In this document: positions 12,218-24,965 of the stretch, in pieces
Layout of the letters: the number at the start of each line of letters is the position of its first letter
Numbering within the stretch: position 1 is the first letter of the stretch
NCBI RefSeq assembly: GCF_001638985.1
Contig: NW_017265160.1
Location: 607,378-671,377, forward strand
Direction: 5' to 3'
Length of the DNA: 64,000 nt
From: Phycomyces blakesleeanus NRRL 1555(-)
Lineage: Eukaryota; Mucoromycota; Mucoromycetes; Mucorales; Phycomycetaceae
Translations under genes and position numbers: made by a program
Notes under the pieces: model-generated
Seen by the model: the letters and a program-made list of their open reading frames with translations, nothing else
What the model was told of the DNA's origin: nothing
Database searches by the model: none

Positions 12218-14591
12218 TATACTCAATACAGTTGATGAAAAAAAAAACCTTTAATTACTACAAAATATAAACAGTCACTGTTCATCTGAACTTTTATAAT
12301 TCTTTGGTCCGAATGTGATTTGCAGCAGTAGTAGTAGCAACAGCAAATTAAACTTATCGTGCATTAACCCTACAGTGATATCATCCTATATAAAATATAA
12401 TCACTAATGTACATGATAAATCTATATGCTTAGACAATAAAGTAATTTGTAGATAACTTTTGACTCGAATAGCTGAGGACTCCTTTTTTTTTTTAATCAT
12501 GATTGAAGTAGTAATCAATACTCATTTACAACAACCATATTAATAGAGTGTGGGTGTCATTTTATCATTAACGTTGATTATTATTATTATTTTGCTCTTT
12601 GTTAGCTATAGGTAGAACAACTAAATAAAAAGTGAAAATGGCTTTATTTGCCTTGTTTGTGACAACAATGTAACAACTCGCTCATTTCTCAAACATCATT
12701 ATGATTGCAAGCCAGTCTCACTAAGAAGAGAAAACTTCCAAAAGGCACTGACACTGTGAATTCTAATGAAAGCTTGTGCAAAGTGGATAGAATCAAGATC
12801 AAGGAAGATATTAATCATACACCACCACCATTACAATTACCTTTATCGTAGATTACCAAACCAAAGGTACTTGTTTGTCGCATACACCGTCAAACTATCG
12901 TGGCCTCATGCTATAGCCTGACTGGGGACCAAGCAACGCAGGAAGACAAGGTTAATCTTGCAAAACTTGGTTGATTGGGCTCATTAGTTTACAACCATGA
13001 AGAAAGACAGCATGGATGATTGACTTTAGCATATATGATATCAATACTATTACAAAGAAAATCCACGACTGGTATTTGGAGCATCCCCCCCCCCCCCTCC
13101 TCCAATCCATGACAATAGCATCAAGATAGCAGCAGATATAAACAGAGTTTTTTTTTTCATTTTGCATAGTATACCAAGGCAAAAATGTAGTAATATATAT
13201 AGATATATATATTTGGCTTTGAACTTGATGGAGATTGACTCTTTATTTGTTTATTTTATAGCAGAGCTGCAAAGACCTCGATAATAAAGCACAAAGATTT
13301 GACAGATAAAATGTGCAACATTATGAGCCGGGATTGGATCCAGTATCCTCAATTGTGTTTTTGTACTTTCCGAATTTTTGGTGGCATTATCATTATCCTG
13401 GTAGAAGGTAAGCACGGCCATTTTGCTCAGCACCATTGAACCTTACGCTTGAGATACACTCTTGGACAGTCATCACAAAAAGAAAAGAAAAGAAAAAATC
13501 TGGTTCATAGCATCAATTGCTCTCAGACAGTGATCTATCTATTAGGCTGTTGAAAGAAGTATGACATAGATTCGATAACCTCTCCAGGTTATATGTTTGC
13601 TGGTCCATCGCCTACCATCATTGGATGTTGCCTTTGAATTTCAGTCTTTAACAAATTCAGACACACTCAGATCAAGAATCAAAGGAAGCCAGTAATGTTT
13701 GAGGAAAGAAAGGTTGGATCGTTATCTATTATCCAGAGCAATAGTAATTAAAAGCCATTTGACATGGAAGAGATAGGCTAGATTGGATTTAATTGTCTGG
13801 GTGAATGATATCATTACTCGGTTGGATAGATCCTTCATCCTATATATATATATATATCCAAGGCCTGTTTGAAGATCGACAACAGATCCGGATTATTGGG
13901 AACACAGCTTTGAACAACCAATTGGTAGACTTGGCTAACGGTGTGAAAAATAAGCGTGAAAATGAGAAGAAAAGAATAAAAATATCTGACCAGATTGTTG
14001 GTGAACAAGGAGATAGATCTATGGACTATGGAAGAGGAGGGGATGTTGATCAGCTCCAGCATCAGATCTGTAATGTAATTTAATGTAATATATATAATGA
14101 CCTGGCCTGACAAAAGGTCTTGAAAATTTTGATTTGAATAAACTGGACTCTTTCTTTAGTGAAAACACATTCATTAGCTCAGGGACAACAATCGTCAATT
14201 CTAAAGATCAAACGTCACTATTACAGCACAGTAATTTGGGTCAGGTCAGCCTTTCATTGGATCATAAATATATATATAAAAAAAAGATGCAGAGAGAGAG
14301 AGAGACAAATGAATATAAAACTCTATATATTTTGGCATAGTTAAAAAAAAACACACACACAATTAGTTCAACTTGAACTGACAAATAGATTTTTATTTTA
14401 CGACAATTTTTTTTTTATTTGTAAATTGCCGACAATTATTTATTCAAAACACGACAAATATCAACCATACTGGTTGTATTATAAAATATATATATATAAC
14501 TATTATAAAATTAAAGACGCACACACACACATATAAATAAAATATAATACTTGAACTGACGTCATTGGTATCTCCGATGATCTCTCTTTCT

Positions 14592-14632
14592 CTATCTATC
14601 TATCTATCTATCTATCCATCTGTCTGCCTATA

Positions 14633-14679
<47 letters not shown>
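14592..14679. repeat. CTAT/CTGT tetranucleotide microsatellite
   Basis: Uninterrupted (CTAT)n passes into (CTGT)n. On the minus strand it reads as a run of THTHT and TDRQ peptides in ORFs, which are artefacts. Confidence 0.95.
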
Positions 14680-14873
14680 ATTTGATTGCATTGCCTTTTT
14701 TTTTTTTTGATTTGCATGTTTGATTGACTGAGTGCATGATTAGCTGTGTATCTGAATAAATGACTGGTTGGCTGTATAGGGTATGTGTGAGTGTGTGAGT
14801 GAGTATTGTGAGTGTGTGTCAGTTTCACCTAAATTTGACTGAATCTGACTGAATTTTTTCTTGTGTAATTTAT

Positions 14874-14949
14874 TTGTGCGTATGTGCGTGTGTGCGTGTG
14901 TGCGTGTGTGCGTGTGTGCGTGTGTGCGTGTGTGCGTGTGTGCGTGTAT
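14874..14949. repeat. GTGTGTGC octanucleotide-like microsatellite
   Basis: Regular alternation of GTGTGTGC units. A second tetranucleotide block (GTCG/GTCT/GGAC type) follows at about 15010-15170. Confidence 0.9.
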
Positions 14950-15496
14950 GGTTGTGTCTGTGTAATATACCGTTTTCTCCCTCTCTCACACTCTCTTATA
15001 AGTCAATCAAGTCAGTTATTCAGTCAGTCAGTCAGTCGGTCGGACGGTCGGTCGGACGAACGGACGGACGGACAGTCTGTCTGCCTGTCTGCCTCTATTT
15101 CTGTATTTCTGTATGTCTGTATGTGTGTATGTCTATATGTCTGTATGTATATTTGTCTGTCTGCCTGCCTTTTTTGTACCACTATTATAGTTGTGTGTGC
15201 AATGACTTTCATTTAAATCCTTGGACAGATCGACAGCTTTTTTTTTGTTTCTTATTTTTCCCTCTCTTCTTTATTACTTTTTTTATTTCCATTCTTATTT
15301 TTCACACACACACACAACACACACTTCTTCTACCTTTACTTTTTTACTTCTTCTTCCTCTTCCTCTTCTTGTCTTTATATATAAATATACTATATATAAA
15401 TATTATATTATCATTCAAAAAAAAAATAACACCATCAAGAACAAAGAATCAATCTTTCCATCTTAAGCGTATTCAAGAACATATTACAATAAAATA

Positions 15497-15754
15497 ATGC
15501 CTACTGTTCCATTGTCCCATGTCTCAGACAGTAACCTCTTGGCTCGCCGCAAACAATCACAGCCATTTCTCCAGTCACTAGAGCTACCCTGTTTACCACC
15601 CTTGTCCAATGTCTTGCCTGAAAACCAACCATTGCTTTACCCGCAATGTCCCGTCCCCACTGTTGTCCAGGTACCAGAAATAACACAACAACAACAAATA
15701 CATCATCATCAACAAATACAAATACAACAACAACATATACACCATCATCATCAT

Positions 15755-15789
<35 letters not shown>

Positions 15790-16327
15790 ACAACAACAAC
15801 CAGTCATGCCAATGAATATATTTGCTGATCCAACCTATGACATCCTCACAACCTCGCTTCCTCAGCTCCAGTACCCAGCAGACACTTCAAACCGTCAGCG
15901 TCAACCATCTATCTCAAGTACAAACTCGGATAAAATATACTCCTTTGTGGCTCTTCCAGGCACAACTCAAAAGAAACGACCCCGCAGGAGATTTGATGAG
16001 GTCGAACGGCTGTACTTCTGCAGCTGGCCCGAGTGCACAAAGGCGTACGGAACTCTTAACCACCTCAATGCACACGTCAGTATGCAAAATCATGTAAGTT
16101 AATTTCTATATATATATAAATAAATAGAATGAGTCACTAAACATTCATATCTTTAATTCAAAAAGGGTCCCAAACGACATCCTGCTGAGTTCAAGGAGAT
16201 GCGTAAAGAATGGCGTCGACAAAAGAAAGAAAGAGAGGCGATGCGAAAGTCTGCAGAGAAAGAGTACTCTATCTATGGTGAACCGTTTGCTGTCCATTAC
16301 CCACAGAATTTTTACCCTTCGTTCTAA
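15497..16327 (+). CDS. Con7-like C2H2 zinc-finger transcription factor
   Basis: Two exons, 15497-16093 and 16166-16327, phase 0, 252 aa. The N-terminal half is low complexity with a His/Gln run from CAA/CAG/CAT repeats. The C-terminal half has SFVALPG, KKRPRRRFDEVERLYFC and one C2H2 finger (C-x4-C-x12-H-x5-H) containing KAYGTLNHLNAHVSMQNH, then GPKRHPAEFKEMRKEWRRQK. This block is characteristic of the Con7 family of ascomycetes, where Con7 controls conidium morphology and infection-related genes. The function in this lineage is unknown. The intron falls exactly after the last zinc-binding His. The protein is shorter than typical Con7 because the N-terminal region is reduced. Confidence 0.85.
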
Positions 16328-17287
16328 CCAGCCAATCAACCAGAGAAAAAAAAACAAAGGATCCCTTTCTTTTATATACATATATGTATGTTATTTGGAC
16401 ACCGGTCTGTCCTTTCAGTACAACTTTCTTTGTCTTTCCTTTATATTTTGAAAACCCTTGTATATACTTCTTTAAAATATTATCATCATCTTTAAATTTA
16501 TATATAATATATAATATATATTTTATATTTTGTATTTTGTATTCTCTCTTTCTGATCTTCAGCCCCTACAGACTTTTTTTTTTTTCACCCCTTCCATCTC
16601 CTTTATCCCTGCTTCTTTCACTCACCCCTTCCACTTCCTTTCACTTTCTTCTTATTCTTGTCTTCTCCTTTGTCTATTATTCTTATTATTATTAGTTCTT
16701 GTCATTATCCTTGTTCTTTGTTCCTTGTTATTGTTTCTTATATATTGCAATAAATGCAGAAATCAACTATATATATATATATATAATATTGTTCATGTAG
16801 TTTAATTTATGTAATATATGTAATATATGTAATGTATGTAATATATGTAATGTATGTAATGTATAATATATTTATTTTTACTTTATAATAATTAAGGGAG
16901 GGGGGACAAATGATAGCATATAAAGAACTCTATTAGGAATTAATAATAAATAAGAAATATATTACACAGAAACAATGACGTCGGTAAATAAGAATACGAA
17001 TATATATATATATATTATAATATATATTATAATATATAATATATTTGTGAATATGACGTTTACAAATGTCGTACATAAAAACGTCAGCAAATAACTATAT
17101 TATTGTATATTGTATATTGTATATTCTATAATATCATTTGGTTCTTCTTCCTTCCTTCCTTCCTTTTGGTTCTTCTTTTTTCTTCTTAAGAAATCTATAT
17201 ATCTTATATAATTGATGTATATAAATTGTCTTGTGATACTTTTAAACTTTTTATTTTTATTTTCTTATTAAATGAATCGATGAAGCG
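16328..17287. other. Intergenic between convergent genes, TA-rich
   Basis: Holds a pyrimidine-rich 3' flank of the Con7-like gene (16400-16740), degenerate ATGTAAT repeats (16808-16870) and palindromic TATAATAT repeats (17000-17045). No gene seen. Confidence 0.5.
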
Positions 17288-18637
17288 TTAATCAATTTGG
17301 GACTCAAGATAAGCTCGGAACATTGCGTCACAGAGATCCAAGGCTGTCTTGCCTTCACGGTTAGGTTGATCGGCCCGTGCTCCATGTTGGATCAGTAACA
17401 ATGCGGTGTCTCCATGACCCTCTTCACAAGCCAAATGAAGAGGCGTATTGGCAACCTGATCCCGGATATTCACACGTGCCTTGGCAGCAATCAATATCTT
17501 TACCACACCTATATGTCCTAGAGAAGCAGCACGGTGTCTAATACAAAAATGAATATATATAATATCAGGCATTGTCACTGTCGTCGTCATCAGCATTAAC
17601 AGCAGCATCATCATTATCATCATCATCATTAGATATATATATATATATATATATATATCAATTGATTTGATTTGATTTGATTTGATTTGGTATTGCTGCA
17701 TTTTTATTTTGGGTGTTGTATCTAACTTTCTTACAAAGGTGTTTGCTGTGTTGAATTGACTTGATTTGGATTTGCATTGTGCTCAAGTAAAACACGACAT
17801 ATCTATCGATCAATAAATTTGATGATTATGATTATTACAATATTCTATAGAAAGAATGGCTTTCTTTTTGTTACTCTTCTTATTGATCTTTGTTCATTTT
17901 CACCATTTATCATCATCTAGTCAGTCATTCGACAATTTTTTTTTACCTCTGGTTTATTCTTGGATGCTGCATAATGACTGTAGATCAATAAAAATAAAAT
18001 TCAATTAAGAATTTCTAGAAAGCACTCTGTATCTTTCTCTCTCTTTTTATATATATATATAAAAAAAACAAAGTAAAATAATTTGGCTTACAGTACTGTC
18101 TGTCCGGTCTCGTTCTGAAGTGACGGATCTGATCCATGTTCCAACAGCAACTCAACTACCTTTTCATGGCCAGTCGATCCTGCATCGAAAACAACAGATC
18201 TTCAGCCCATCCACGCACAATATATCTATAATATATTATAAACATCATTTTACCTGCAATCATCAATGGTGTCCACCCAGACTGTTGGTAATAAATAAAT
18301 AAATAAAATTATAAAGACCCAAAGTAAGTCATCTATTACCTCATCTCTTGAAGATACCGAAGCTCCCTTTTCAAGTAAGAACTGAACAACATTGTCATGT
18401 CCTCCAGATGCTGCCCAATGTAAAGCTGTTCTTCCATCCTTTTTTTTTTTTTTTATAGAAAACTGATTAGCAATCATCTTGTAATTCACAACACAACCAA
18501 TAATAATAGTAATACTATATGTCTATACAGCTTTTACACACTTGGTCTTGAGTGTTGAGTATTCCAGGTTCTTTGTCTACCAGCTGTTGTACAATAAACA
18601 ATTTTCCTTCATACGCAGCTGTAGATATGTTCGTCAT
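17288..18637 (-). CDS. NAS6: 26S proteasome assembly chaperone Nas6/PSMD10 (gankyrin) ankyrin-repeat protein
   Basis: Seven exons on the minus strand, in phase: 18637-18542, 18438-18340, 18281-18254, 18179-18092, 17977-17947, 17802-17735, 17537-17288; 219 aa. The protein is nearly all ankyrin repeats: DGRTALHWAASGGHDNVVQF, SGWTPLMIA, STGHEKVVELLLEHGSDP, LHYAASKNKPE, VLLEHNANPNQVNSTQQTPL, HRAASLGHIGVVKILIAA and TPLHLACEEGHGDTALLL. Length, repeat order and the HYAASKNK and HRAA-GH signatures match PSMD10/Nas6 (about 226-228 aa), which binds the Rpt3 C-terminal domain during assembly of the 19S regulatory particle. Repeats are cut by introns at irregular places; exons of 28 and 31 nt are very small. 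Confidence 0.9.
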
Positions 18638-19184
18638 CTTTTTTATATACTTATTTTTATTCTATTAATTGATAATATATATATATATATATACACATAT
18701 ACATATACATATATAAAAAGAGAGGAAAGACCAGGACTTTTATTTAATGTTGAGAATCATTCTTGGATCGCAAGTCACTCATGTATATTAAAACTCAGGA
18801 AAGAAAATAAGAAATTAAGAAAACTCGGACCATCCGAGATTCTTTATTTTTTTTTAAAAATATATATATATTATTATTATATGTAATACTAGTAATAACA
18901 ATAGTATTTGATTTGATAGTGATATAGTGAGATAGCATTTATAGCTCATAGTTTGTTTGTTTGTTTCGTTTCTTTCAAGAAGAAGAAAGAAAGAAATAAC
19001 GAATGAATATATGAATTGAAAGGATAAAATGAAATGAGATTTAGAAAAAGAAGAAAAAATAGGAATATTTTACATGTTTATGATACAAAGGGAATGTGCT
19101 TGAGATAAAGAGGGGGATAAGGAGAGAGGGGGGAGTATCATCATATTATTTTGATTTGATTTGATTTGATTTCATTGTCTGGAT
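18638..19184. other. Intergenic: upstream region of NAS6 and 3' flank of PEX13
   Basis: AT-rich with a TA run (18677-18692) and GA-rich stretches. No gene or clear regulatory element identified. Confidence 0.4.
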
Positions 19185-20705
19185 TTAAGCTGTAGTTGTG
19201 GCTGTAGCTGTGGCACTAGTAGCATCCGTAGTTATGTTGGTGGTTTCTTTAGTGATCGGGATATTTGGGGGGTCCTGTCGTCCTTTTTGAATGATCTCTA
19301 CATAGTTGGCTGGGAAGAGTCCCATTGTACCATCTCTCAGGCGCCCTCTCCACCAAGCTCCAACTGCTGCTTGGGTTGTAGGATCTTGTTTGGACAAGAC
19401 AGCAATGATGTCTCCTTTCTTGAGACTAATCTCCATGGTCGATTCGGCCGTAAAATCATACATCGCACGCGCAAATTCAAGTTTGAGAGGATCAATCTTG
19501 GCACCCGCAGCACCAGAAGTTGTATTAGAATTCATGTCGGCTGCACCTCCTGGTGGTACCATTTGTTGCTGCTGTTGCAATTGGAGCTCATGCTGATTCT
19601 TAACATTGATCAACTGAATCAGTTTGTGCATCATATAAGGCAGTCCGACAACCAAAAACAAAAAGATCATTATCGGCTTCTTGGACATCTTTGGTTGCAA
19701 CCCATTTCCATTGGCCGTAGGGTCTTGGAAACGTTCAAACTCGGACAGGTTCATCTCGCTTGAGCCACTTCCAGTCACGCGGTTCTTGACCCGTTTGAAA
19801 AGGCGGAAGAGCGCAAAGATACTAAAGACCTGGCCAAGGTACCCTTTAAGCCGTCCAAACTGTTCTGCTACACCAATCATGGCCATAAAGCTCGAATGGG
19901 TTGCCATAAATGTAGAGTCCAGCATTTGTGCGAACCCACCAAATGCACCAACAATACGCTCGACTACCTCGAATGCAGGTCGGGTGCCGATTTCCATCCG
20001 CTGCTGGAGACCCATGTCATCAGGTCCACCGCCATTCATCATTCCAGGACGTCCATAAGGGGAGCCGTAGCTACCCATCCGATTATAAGAGTTCATTCCT
20101 CCTCCGTATCCTCCATAGCCCCCATAACCAGATGTGCCATAGCTTGACCCGTATCCAGAACCATATCCAGAGCCATAGCTAGAGCCATAGCCAGTTGTTC
20201 CATAGCTAGAGCCGTAGCCAGAGCCGTAGCCAGTTGTACCATAAGGTCGATTCTGTGGGCCATATACAGGCTGTTGACCATATCCAGTTGCAGCATTACT
20301 AGAGACTAGAAGAAATAACAATAATAACAAATGGTTACAATGAAATATATTAGTTGACTAAAATTCTCAAATGCGGATCCCCAATCCCCACATTATTTTT
20401 GGTTTTTGCAATCACTGTCATTATTGTTATTATTATTATGATTGTTGCGTTTTCTACTGTGAATATTTCATGTATATATATATATATATATATCTGTATG
20501 TATGCATATATTTGTGTGTGTGTGTGTGTGTAGGTAGGTAGGTAGGTAGGTAGATGGGTAAATGACTTTAACAATTACCTCCTAGTCGATTAAGTGCTGA
20601 AGATCCATCAGTAGTTGTGCGAGTTGGAACTGGAGGTGTGGTCGAATCTGTCATTAGAGGGCTGTTATTTGTCTTTGTCTCCCACGGCTTTGGAGGTGAA
20701 GGCAT
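19185..20705 (-). CDS. PEX13: Peroxisomal membrane protein Pex13 (SH3 domain)
   Basis: Two exons, 20705-20579 and 20305-19185, joined in phase, 415 aa. It starts with the family-typical SPPKPWET, followed by a Ser/Gly/Tyr-rich N-terminal region with many YGSGYG-type repeats, which in other species forms a condensate or gel inside the import pore. A conserved central part (RPAFEVVERIVGAFGGFAQML, then a hydrophobic segment FLFLVVGLPYMMHKLI) is followed by an SH3 domain at about 322-382 (ARAMYDFTAES, ISLKKGDIIAVLS, WWRGRLRDGTMGLFPANYVEII). Pex13 docks the Pex5/Pex7 cargo receptors and binds Pex14 at the peroxisomal membrane. The C-terminal tail is Thr/Ala-rich from simple repeats. Confidence 0.93.
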
Positions 20706-22108
20706 ACAATGAAAGGGGTGAAGAGGAAGAAGAAAAAAAATAGAGTGAAAGAGAGAAAGAAGTAAAGGCGGATTTGAAATTTTGAGACTTACCAAACACA
20801 CACACACGCACACACAAATAAATAAATAAATAAATAAATAAATAAAGCAATATACACTGGATTTTTGTGGGTAAGCGAGATTTGTCGAATAGGGAGACCT
20901 TTAGAGATTCTTATTTTATTTTTCTTGCTATTTTGGGCCAATTGGCAGTAGACAATTCAATCGGCTTCACATGCACTGGTTACCTGTGCTGACAAAGATG
21001 AAATACTCAGAGAAAATAGGCGCAACAGTCTGTAACCAGGAACAAACAAGTAGAAATTACCAATATATATATATATTCTCGAAAACAAGCTCATTTAATT
21101 CAATCTATTTTAAAAAATCAACCAAAAGAAGCCCAAAATATAAAGCTCAATCTCTATACAAGACCGTCAGAATACATTCGAGCATAAATATGTACTGTTT
21201 TTTTAATTGTCTCGCTTATAAAGCAAAAGGGACTCTATTTACTACAGCCATCGAAATAACTTGTAGATCGTCTTGTTGCCGTAAGAATCAACCCAAGTTC
21301 CTCTTGCCCAGTACTTCTTTTGTGCTTCTTATAACAGCTTTTTACTATCAACTGACAATGGTCTAATCGCACGTTTAGGAGTTCTGGCTCATCTCGCGAT
21401 CATTCCAAGGCTCGAGATATCTCAACTTTAGATAGACTTTTACAATTTATCTTAAAAAACACATTCATAATCATCTGGACCCTGATTAGAACATACACCT
21501 ACAGATATTCAAATAAAGTATAATTCAAGGACAATAGCATAACATAAAATTTGAAATTCGAAAATAAACCTTGGCAATCAAGATAAGATTTTCTTATCAT
21601 TGGAAATTTATTGTACCACTTTTTTCTTGGTATCCAAAATGAGCCTGAAAAGTTTTAACATTGACTCTAGTATTACCCAGTTCCTGAGACACACACATAT
21701 GATTGTTCTGATCAATTTGTTATTTTGTCTGTCTAACTGAATCTAGTTGTAAGATGAATCTTATATAAACCAATCGACAGGCTGATACGCACTATCAATA
21801 CAGAGCATCAATTGCTTATTATCCGTCAAGTCTAGTAGTAAATAATGATGTTCTACATATATATATACATCCATGACTGATGACCACCCCCTAATATATA
21901 CTTTATTATTTCTACTAATGCTTTCCACATAAAAAGAAAAAAGAAAATGCAAAGACATTGGAATTAAACGTCATCCTCGAGTTTGTTACACAGTCGACAT
22001 TCTTTTTATTTAATATGCTAGCTGCGTTTTGACTTTAAACAACCAATCTCTTTCGCTCTTCTTCACCTTATTCTTCATATCAACCAAAATACTAATACTA
22101 CTAATATA
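20706..22108. other. Intergenic between divergent PEX13 and PMP3-like genes
   Basis: Holds an AAAT run (20817-20845) and weak ORFs, e.g. 20971-21366 (131 codons), with no recognisable domain. Likely promoter DNA for both flanking genes; no specific element identified. Confidence 0.45.
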
Positions 22109-22495
22109 ATGGTCAACGACTTTTGCCTTATACTTATCATCCTATTGATGCCCCCTCTTGGTATATTTCTAATCGATGGCTGTGGTGTCGATTTCTGGAT
22201 CAATGTGTAGGTTTACTTTTTTTTTTTTGGTCAACATACCCACAGATATCAATATACTTATACTTTGGCTGTATATTTATATAGATGCTTAACACTCCTT
22301 GGTTATATTCCCGGTAAGATAGCTTATAATACTCTTATTATCGAAACCATACTTACAACCAACCAACCAATAGGTCACATTCATGGTTTCTATGTTCTCC
22401 TGAAAAGTAGAGAGAGACGCCAGTTTGAGCAGACAAACACTTACATTGCCATTCCTCCTCCTAACTACGGTGTTGCTCCTCCACCCTACAAATAA
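22109..22495 (+). CDS. PMP3: Pmp3/UPF0057 (RCI2) family small plasma-membrane protein
   Basis: Three exons, 22109-22206, 22285-22313 and 22374-22495, in phase, 82 aa. The first transmembrane segment (FCLILIILLMPPLGIFLIDG), the linker CGVDFWINV and the second segment (CLTLLGYIPGHIHGFYVLL) are the family signature. Pmp3 proteins (about 55 aa in yeast) affect membrane potential and cation tolerance. The C-terminal tail here is extended by about 30 aa and ends in a Pro/Tyr-rich stretch (PPPNYGVAPPPYK) resembling PPxY motifs that recruit WW-domain ubiquitin ligases; that reading is inference. The middle exon has only 29 nt. Confidence 0.88.
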
Positions 22496-23307
22496 ATATA
22501 CCCCCACTACTTAATACAGCACCTATAAATTCCATAATCTATTTATCTTATTCACAAAAGTTAAAAATATCAACAATAGTCCAATTTTGTACGTATTCTG
22601 AAAAACCCCTCACAGATAGAGAGACTTATACGGACATTAAATTCATAATATATATATATAAAAAAGAGGTTTTGTACCACTACTGATAAACAATAGAAAT
22701 CCCAAGATCAAAAGAATCCAAATCACAATTCTTTAGCTATTAAAAGGAATACAATGTATATATATATATATACTGGCTAAACTTTCTTTATTTAAATAAT
22801 AAAGAATAAAGACAAAATGAGGCTATCAGTTGACTAATTTGGAATACTAAAGATGTACATGAAAATATACAATACATAAAACAAACCGACGGTTAATCAT
22901 ACCTGTGAAACACAGCAGAAGAAATTGTTATAAAAAAAAAAGAAATTGATTCAATAAATGTGTTAGCTTGACTGACTGAGCTGTCAAATCTCATTAAACC
23001 ACACTTGGCCTACAAAAAAAAATGAATACAACAAATCATTCGAAATCCAACTCTTAAACATTAAGCCATCTTTTGGCCCTCTTTATTCCTTCTTTCATCC
23101 ACCCAAACCAACTCCTCTAAATCTGACCTCTCATACTTTATCTGTTCACATCCAAGGCAACAGCAGTTTAATCGACCATTCCTCCTTTCTAAACGTCATC
23201 ATATTTTTAATATCCGCCCAGTAAACAACATCTCAAATCTGTAGTTTTTTAATTTTAACAGAATACACACACACACAAAAAAGGAACACTTTTCCTCTTT
23301 TCCTTCA
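22496..23307. other. Intergenic between PMP3-like and uL1m genes
   Basis: AT-rich, with a short TA run near 22756-22770. Pyrimidine-rich sequence precedes the uL1m start. No gene seen. Confidence 0.4.
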
Positions 23308-24446
23308 ATGATCGCCTTGACAGCACGCTCATCGATCACCACACGAAGCATTCTTTGCCGTGCACTGGTCAATAACACCCAAGCCAACGTCACCCGATCA
23401 TATGCCACAAAAAAGAAGAAGCAGACTACACGTTTGAACCCCGATGCTCTCGACATCCAGGGCGCCGTGCGTGTACTAAAGGCATTAGAGGTCGGCAATC
23501 CCGAACATCAGTTTGAGGCCCATGTTCAGTGCAAAGTCGAAAAATCAACACCTCTTATCCGCGGCTCGATTGTATTGCCAAAGAGCATCAAGCAAGAAGC
23601 CACAATCCTCGTATTCGCAAGCGGCAAGAAGGCCGATGAGGCCCGTGCTGCAGGTGCACACTTTGTAGGCGGAGAAGAGCTTATTGAAAAGGTCAAGAAT
23701 AACGAGATCAAATTCGACAAGTGCATCTCTACACCTGCCATGTTTCCTGCTGTCACAAAGATCGCAAAGGTGCTCGGACCAAAGGGACTAATGCCCACCG
23801 TCAAAAAGGGTAATGCTTACAAGGGAAACCAAGAAATATGAATATCTGACAAAAAACAAACAAACAAAAAAAAAACACACACAAAAAAATACTGGAAATT
23901 TTATGTATTTATGTAATTATGTATTTGTATTTGTATTTTGTCTGTAGGCACTGTGACTGACGATGTAACAAATGTTGTCCGGACCTCAAAGAGCTCGTTT
24001 GACTTTAAGGCTGACAAGTTGGGTGTTTTGCACACAGGAATTGGAAAGATTAGCTTTGAGGGTGAAGATGTTGAAGGTAAGAATTTGATGTCCATCTCCT
24101 AGTAAGGGAAAGGGATAGGGAGAGTACCTTATTATCATTATTCTGATCTCTGATATATATATTCTTTATTATCTCAGCCAATCTTAGAGCTATCCTAGAG
24201 GAATTGAAGGTGTTTGGAAAAGCAAACAATTTGAAAGGTAATATAGAGAAATAACAAATGAATGAATGAATGAATGAAAAGAAAAAGGGGGGAACAAAGG
24301 AGAGAAATGCTTATTTCAAACAATATTGGCTTTTTAAAATTCTAATGACAAAACGTCTATTGTTACTTTTAGCTATGATTCAGCACGTCGTTCTCTCTTC
24401 AACTCGTGGACCCGGTATAGTGATTGCTGGTGGCCACACTCTCTAG
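23308..24446 (+). CDS. MRPL1: Mitochondrial large-subunit ribosomal protein uL1m
   Basis: Four exons, 23308-23809, 23948-24076, 24178-24237 and 24373-24446, all in phase 1, total 254 aa. The N-terminus is Ser/Thr/Arg-rich without acids (MIALTARSSITTRSILC), as expected for a mitochondrial targeting sequence, then a Lys-rich stretch. The rest is ribosomal L1: DIQGAVRVLKAL, FEAHVQCKV, RGSIVLPKSIKQEATILVF, GGEELIEKVKNNEIKFDKCI, LGPKGLMPTVKKG, KLGVLHTGIGKISF and the end HVVLSSTRGPGIVI. uL1m forms the L1 stalk of the mitoribosome near the E site. The LGPKGLMP signature is intact. Confidence 0.9.
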
Positions 24447-24965
24447 ACAAATTTTCCTTTTCTTGCTTACCTGTAGACAAATCCAAGTCCTGAAAAATCA
24501 ATAATAAATATACTCCATCTTTCATCACATTGAACCCTGAGTGCCTTTATTCCCCCCCCCCCCCCCCTACCCCTACCCCACAAAAAAAATTGGGTAGTCA
24601 CTTATTTTCTTTTTAAAGAAACGGAAATAATAGTTAATACATCAAAAATTCATACTGCCATTGGTAATAAACTTTAAATTTATTACCACAGCTACAACCT
24701 GGCTGCCAAATCGTTTCTTCGTGTACAAAAGTCAGATGTTATTGTTGTATAATATTCAGCACTATTATACCCATAGAGTATCATTCTCGTATACCCTTTC
24801 TTTTCTTGCTGGTTGGTATGTGATGATTGTTCTTCCGACTTTTCTTTATCTATATTCTGGGTCGTTAACTGATATAATGCAATTGAATCCAGGTGTAGTG
24901 CACTCGATGACGAAAATGATGTTGAAGGACATAATGCGCGAGTAAACCTTTTAAAACATGCATAT
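24447..24965. other. Intergenic with C17 tract and an unassigned ORF
   Basis: A run of 17 C lies at 24552-24568. The plus-strand frame 24661-24945 (94 codons, hydrophobic centre) resembles no family I know and may be chance. Confidence 0.35.

Larger units (their letters stand above)
12218..15496. other. Long gene-poor stretch with possible decayed coding sequence and tetranucleotide arrays
   Basis: No intact gene recognised. Between about 12720 and 13050 a plus-strand frame contains readable protein-like text interrupted by three stops (TKKRKLPKGTDTV, TKPKVLVCRIHRQTIVASCY, GDQATQEDKVNLAKLG). More protein-like stretches occur at 13262-13410 and 13805-14083 (RIIGNTALNNQLVDLANGVK). I cannot assign a family. 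A C13 tract lies at 13085-13097. Confidence 0.35.

Noticed and set aside
13320..13345. tRNA-like GGATTGGATCC segment
   Set aside because: No cloverleaf, no T-loop box and no matching acceptor stem. I found no convincing tRNA, rRNA or CRISPR array in the window.
14874..15216. Cys-rich ORFs (CVCACVRVC runs)
   Set aside because: They are translations of the GTGTGTGC and GTCT microsatellites, with no start context or domain.
19287..20182. Plus-strand ORFs opposite PEX13
   Set aside because: Antisense shadows of the Pex13 coding exon; composition follows the Gly/Tyr/Ser repeats in reverse.
20971..21366. 131-codon plus-strand ORF upstream of PMP3
   Set aside because: No domain, AT-driven composition, and it overlaps the likely divergent promoter.
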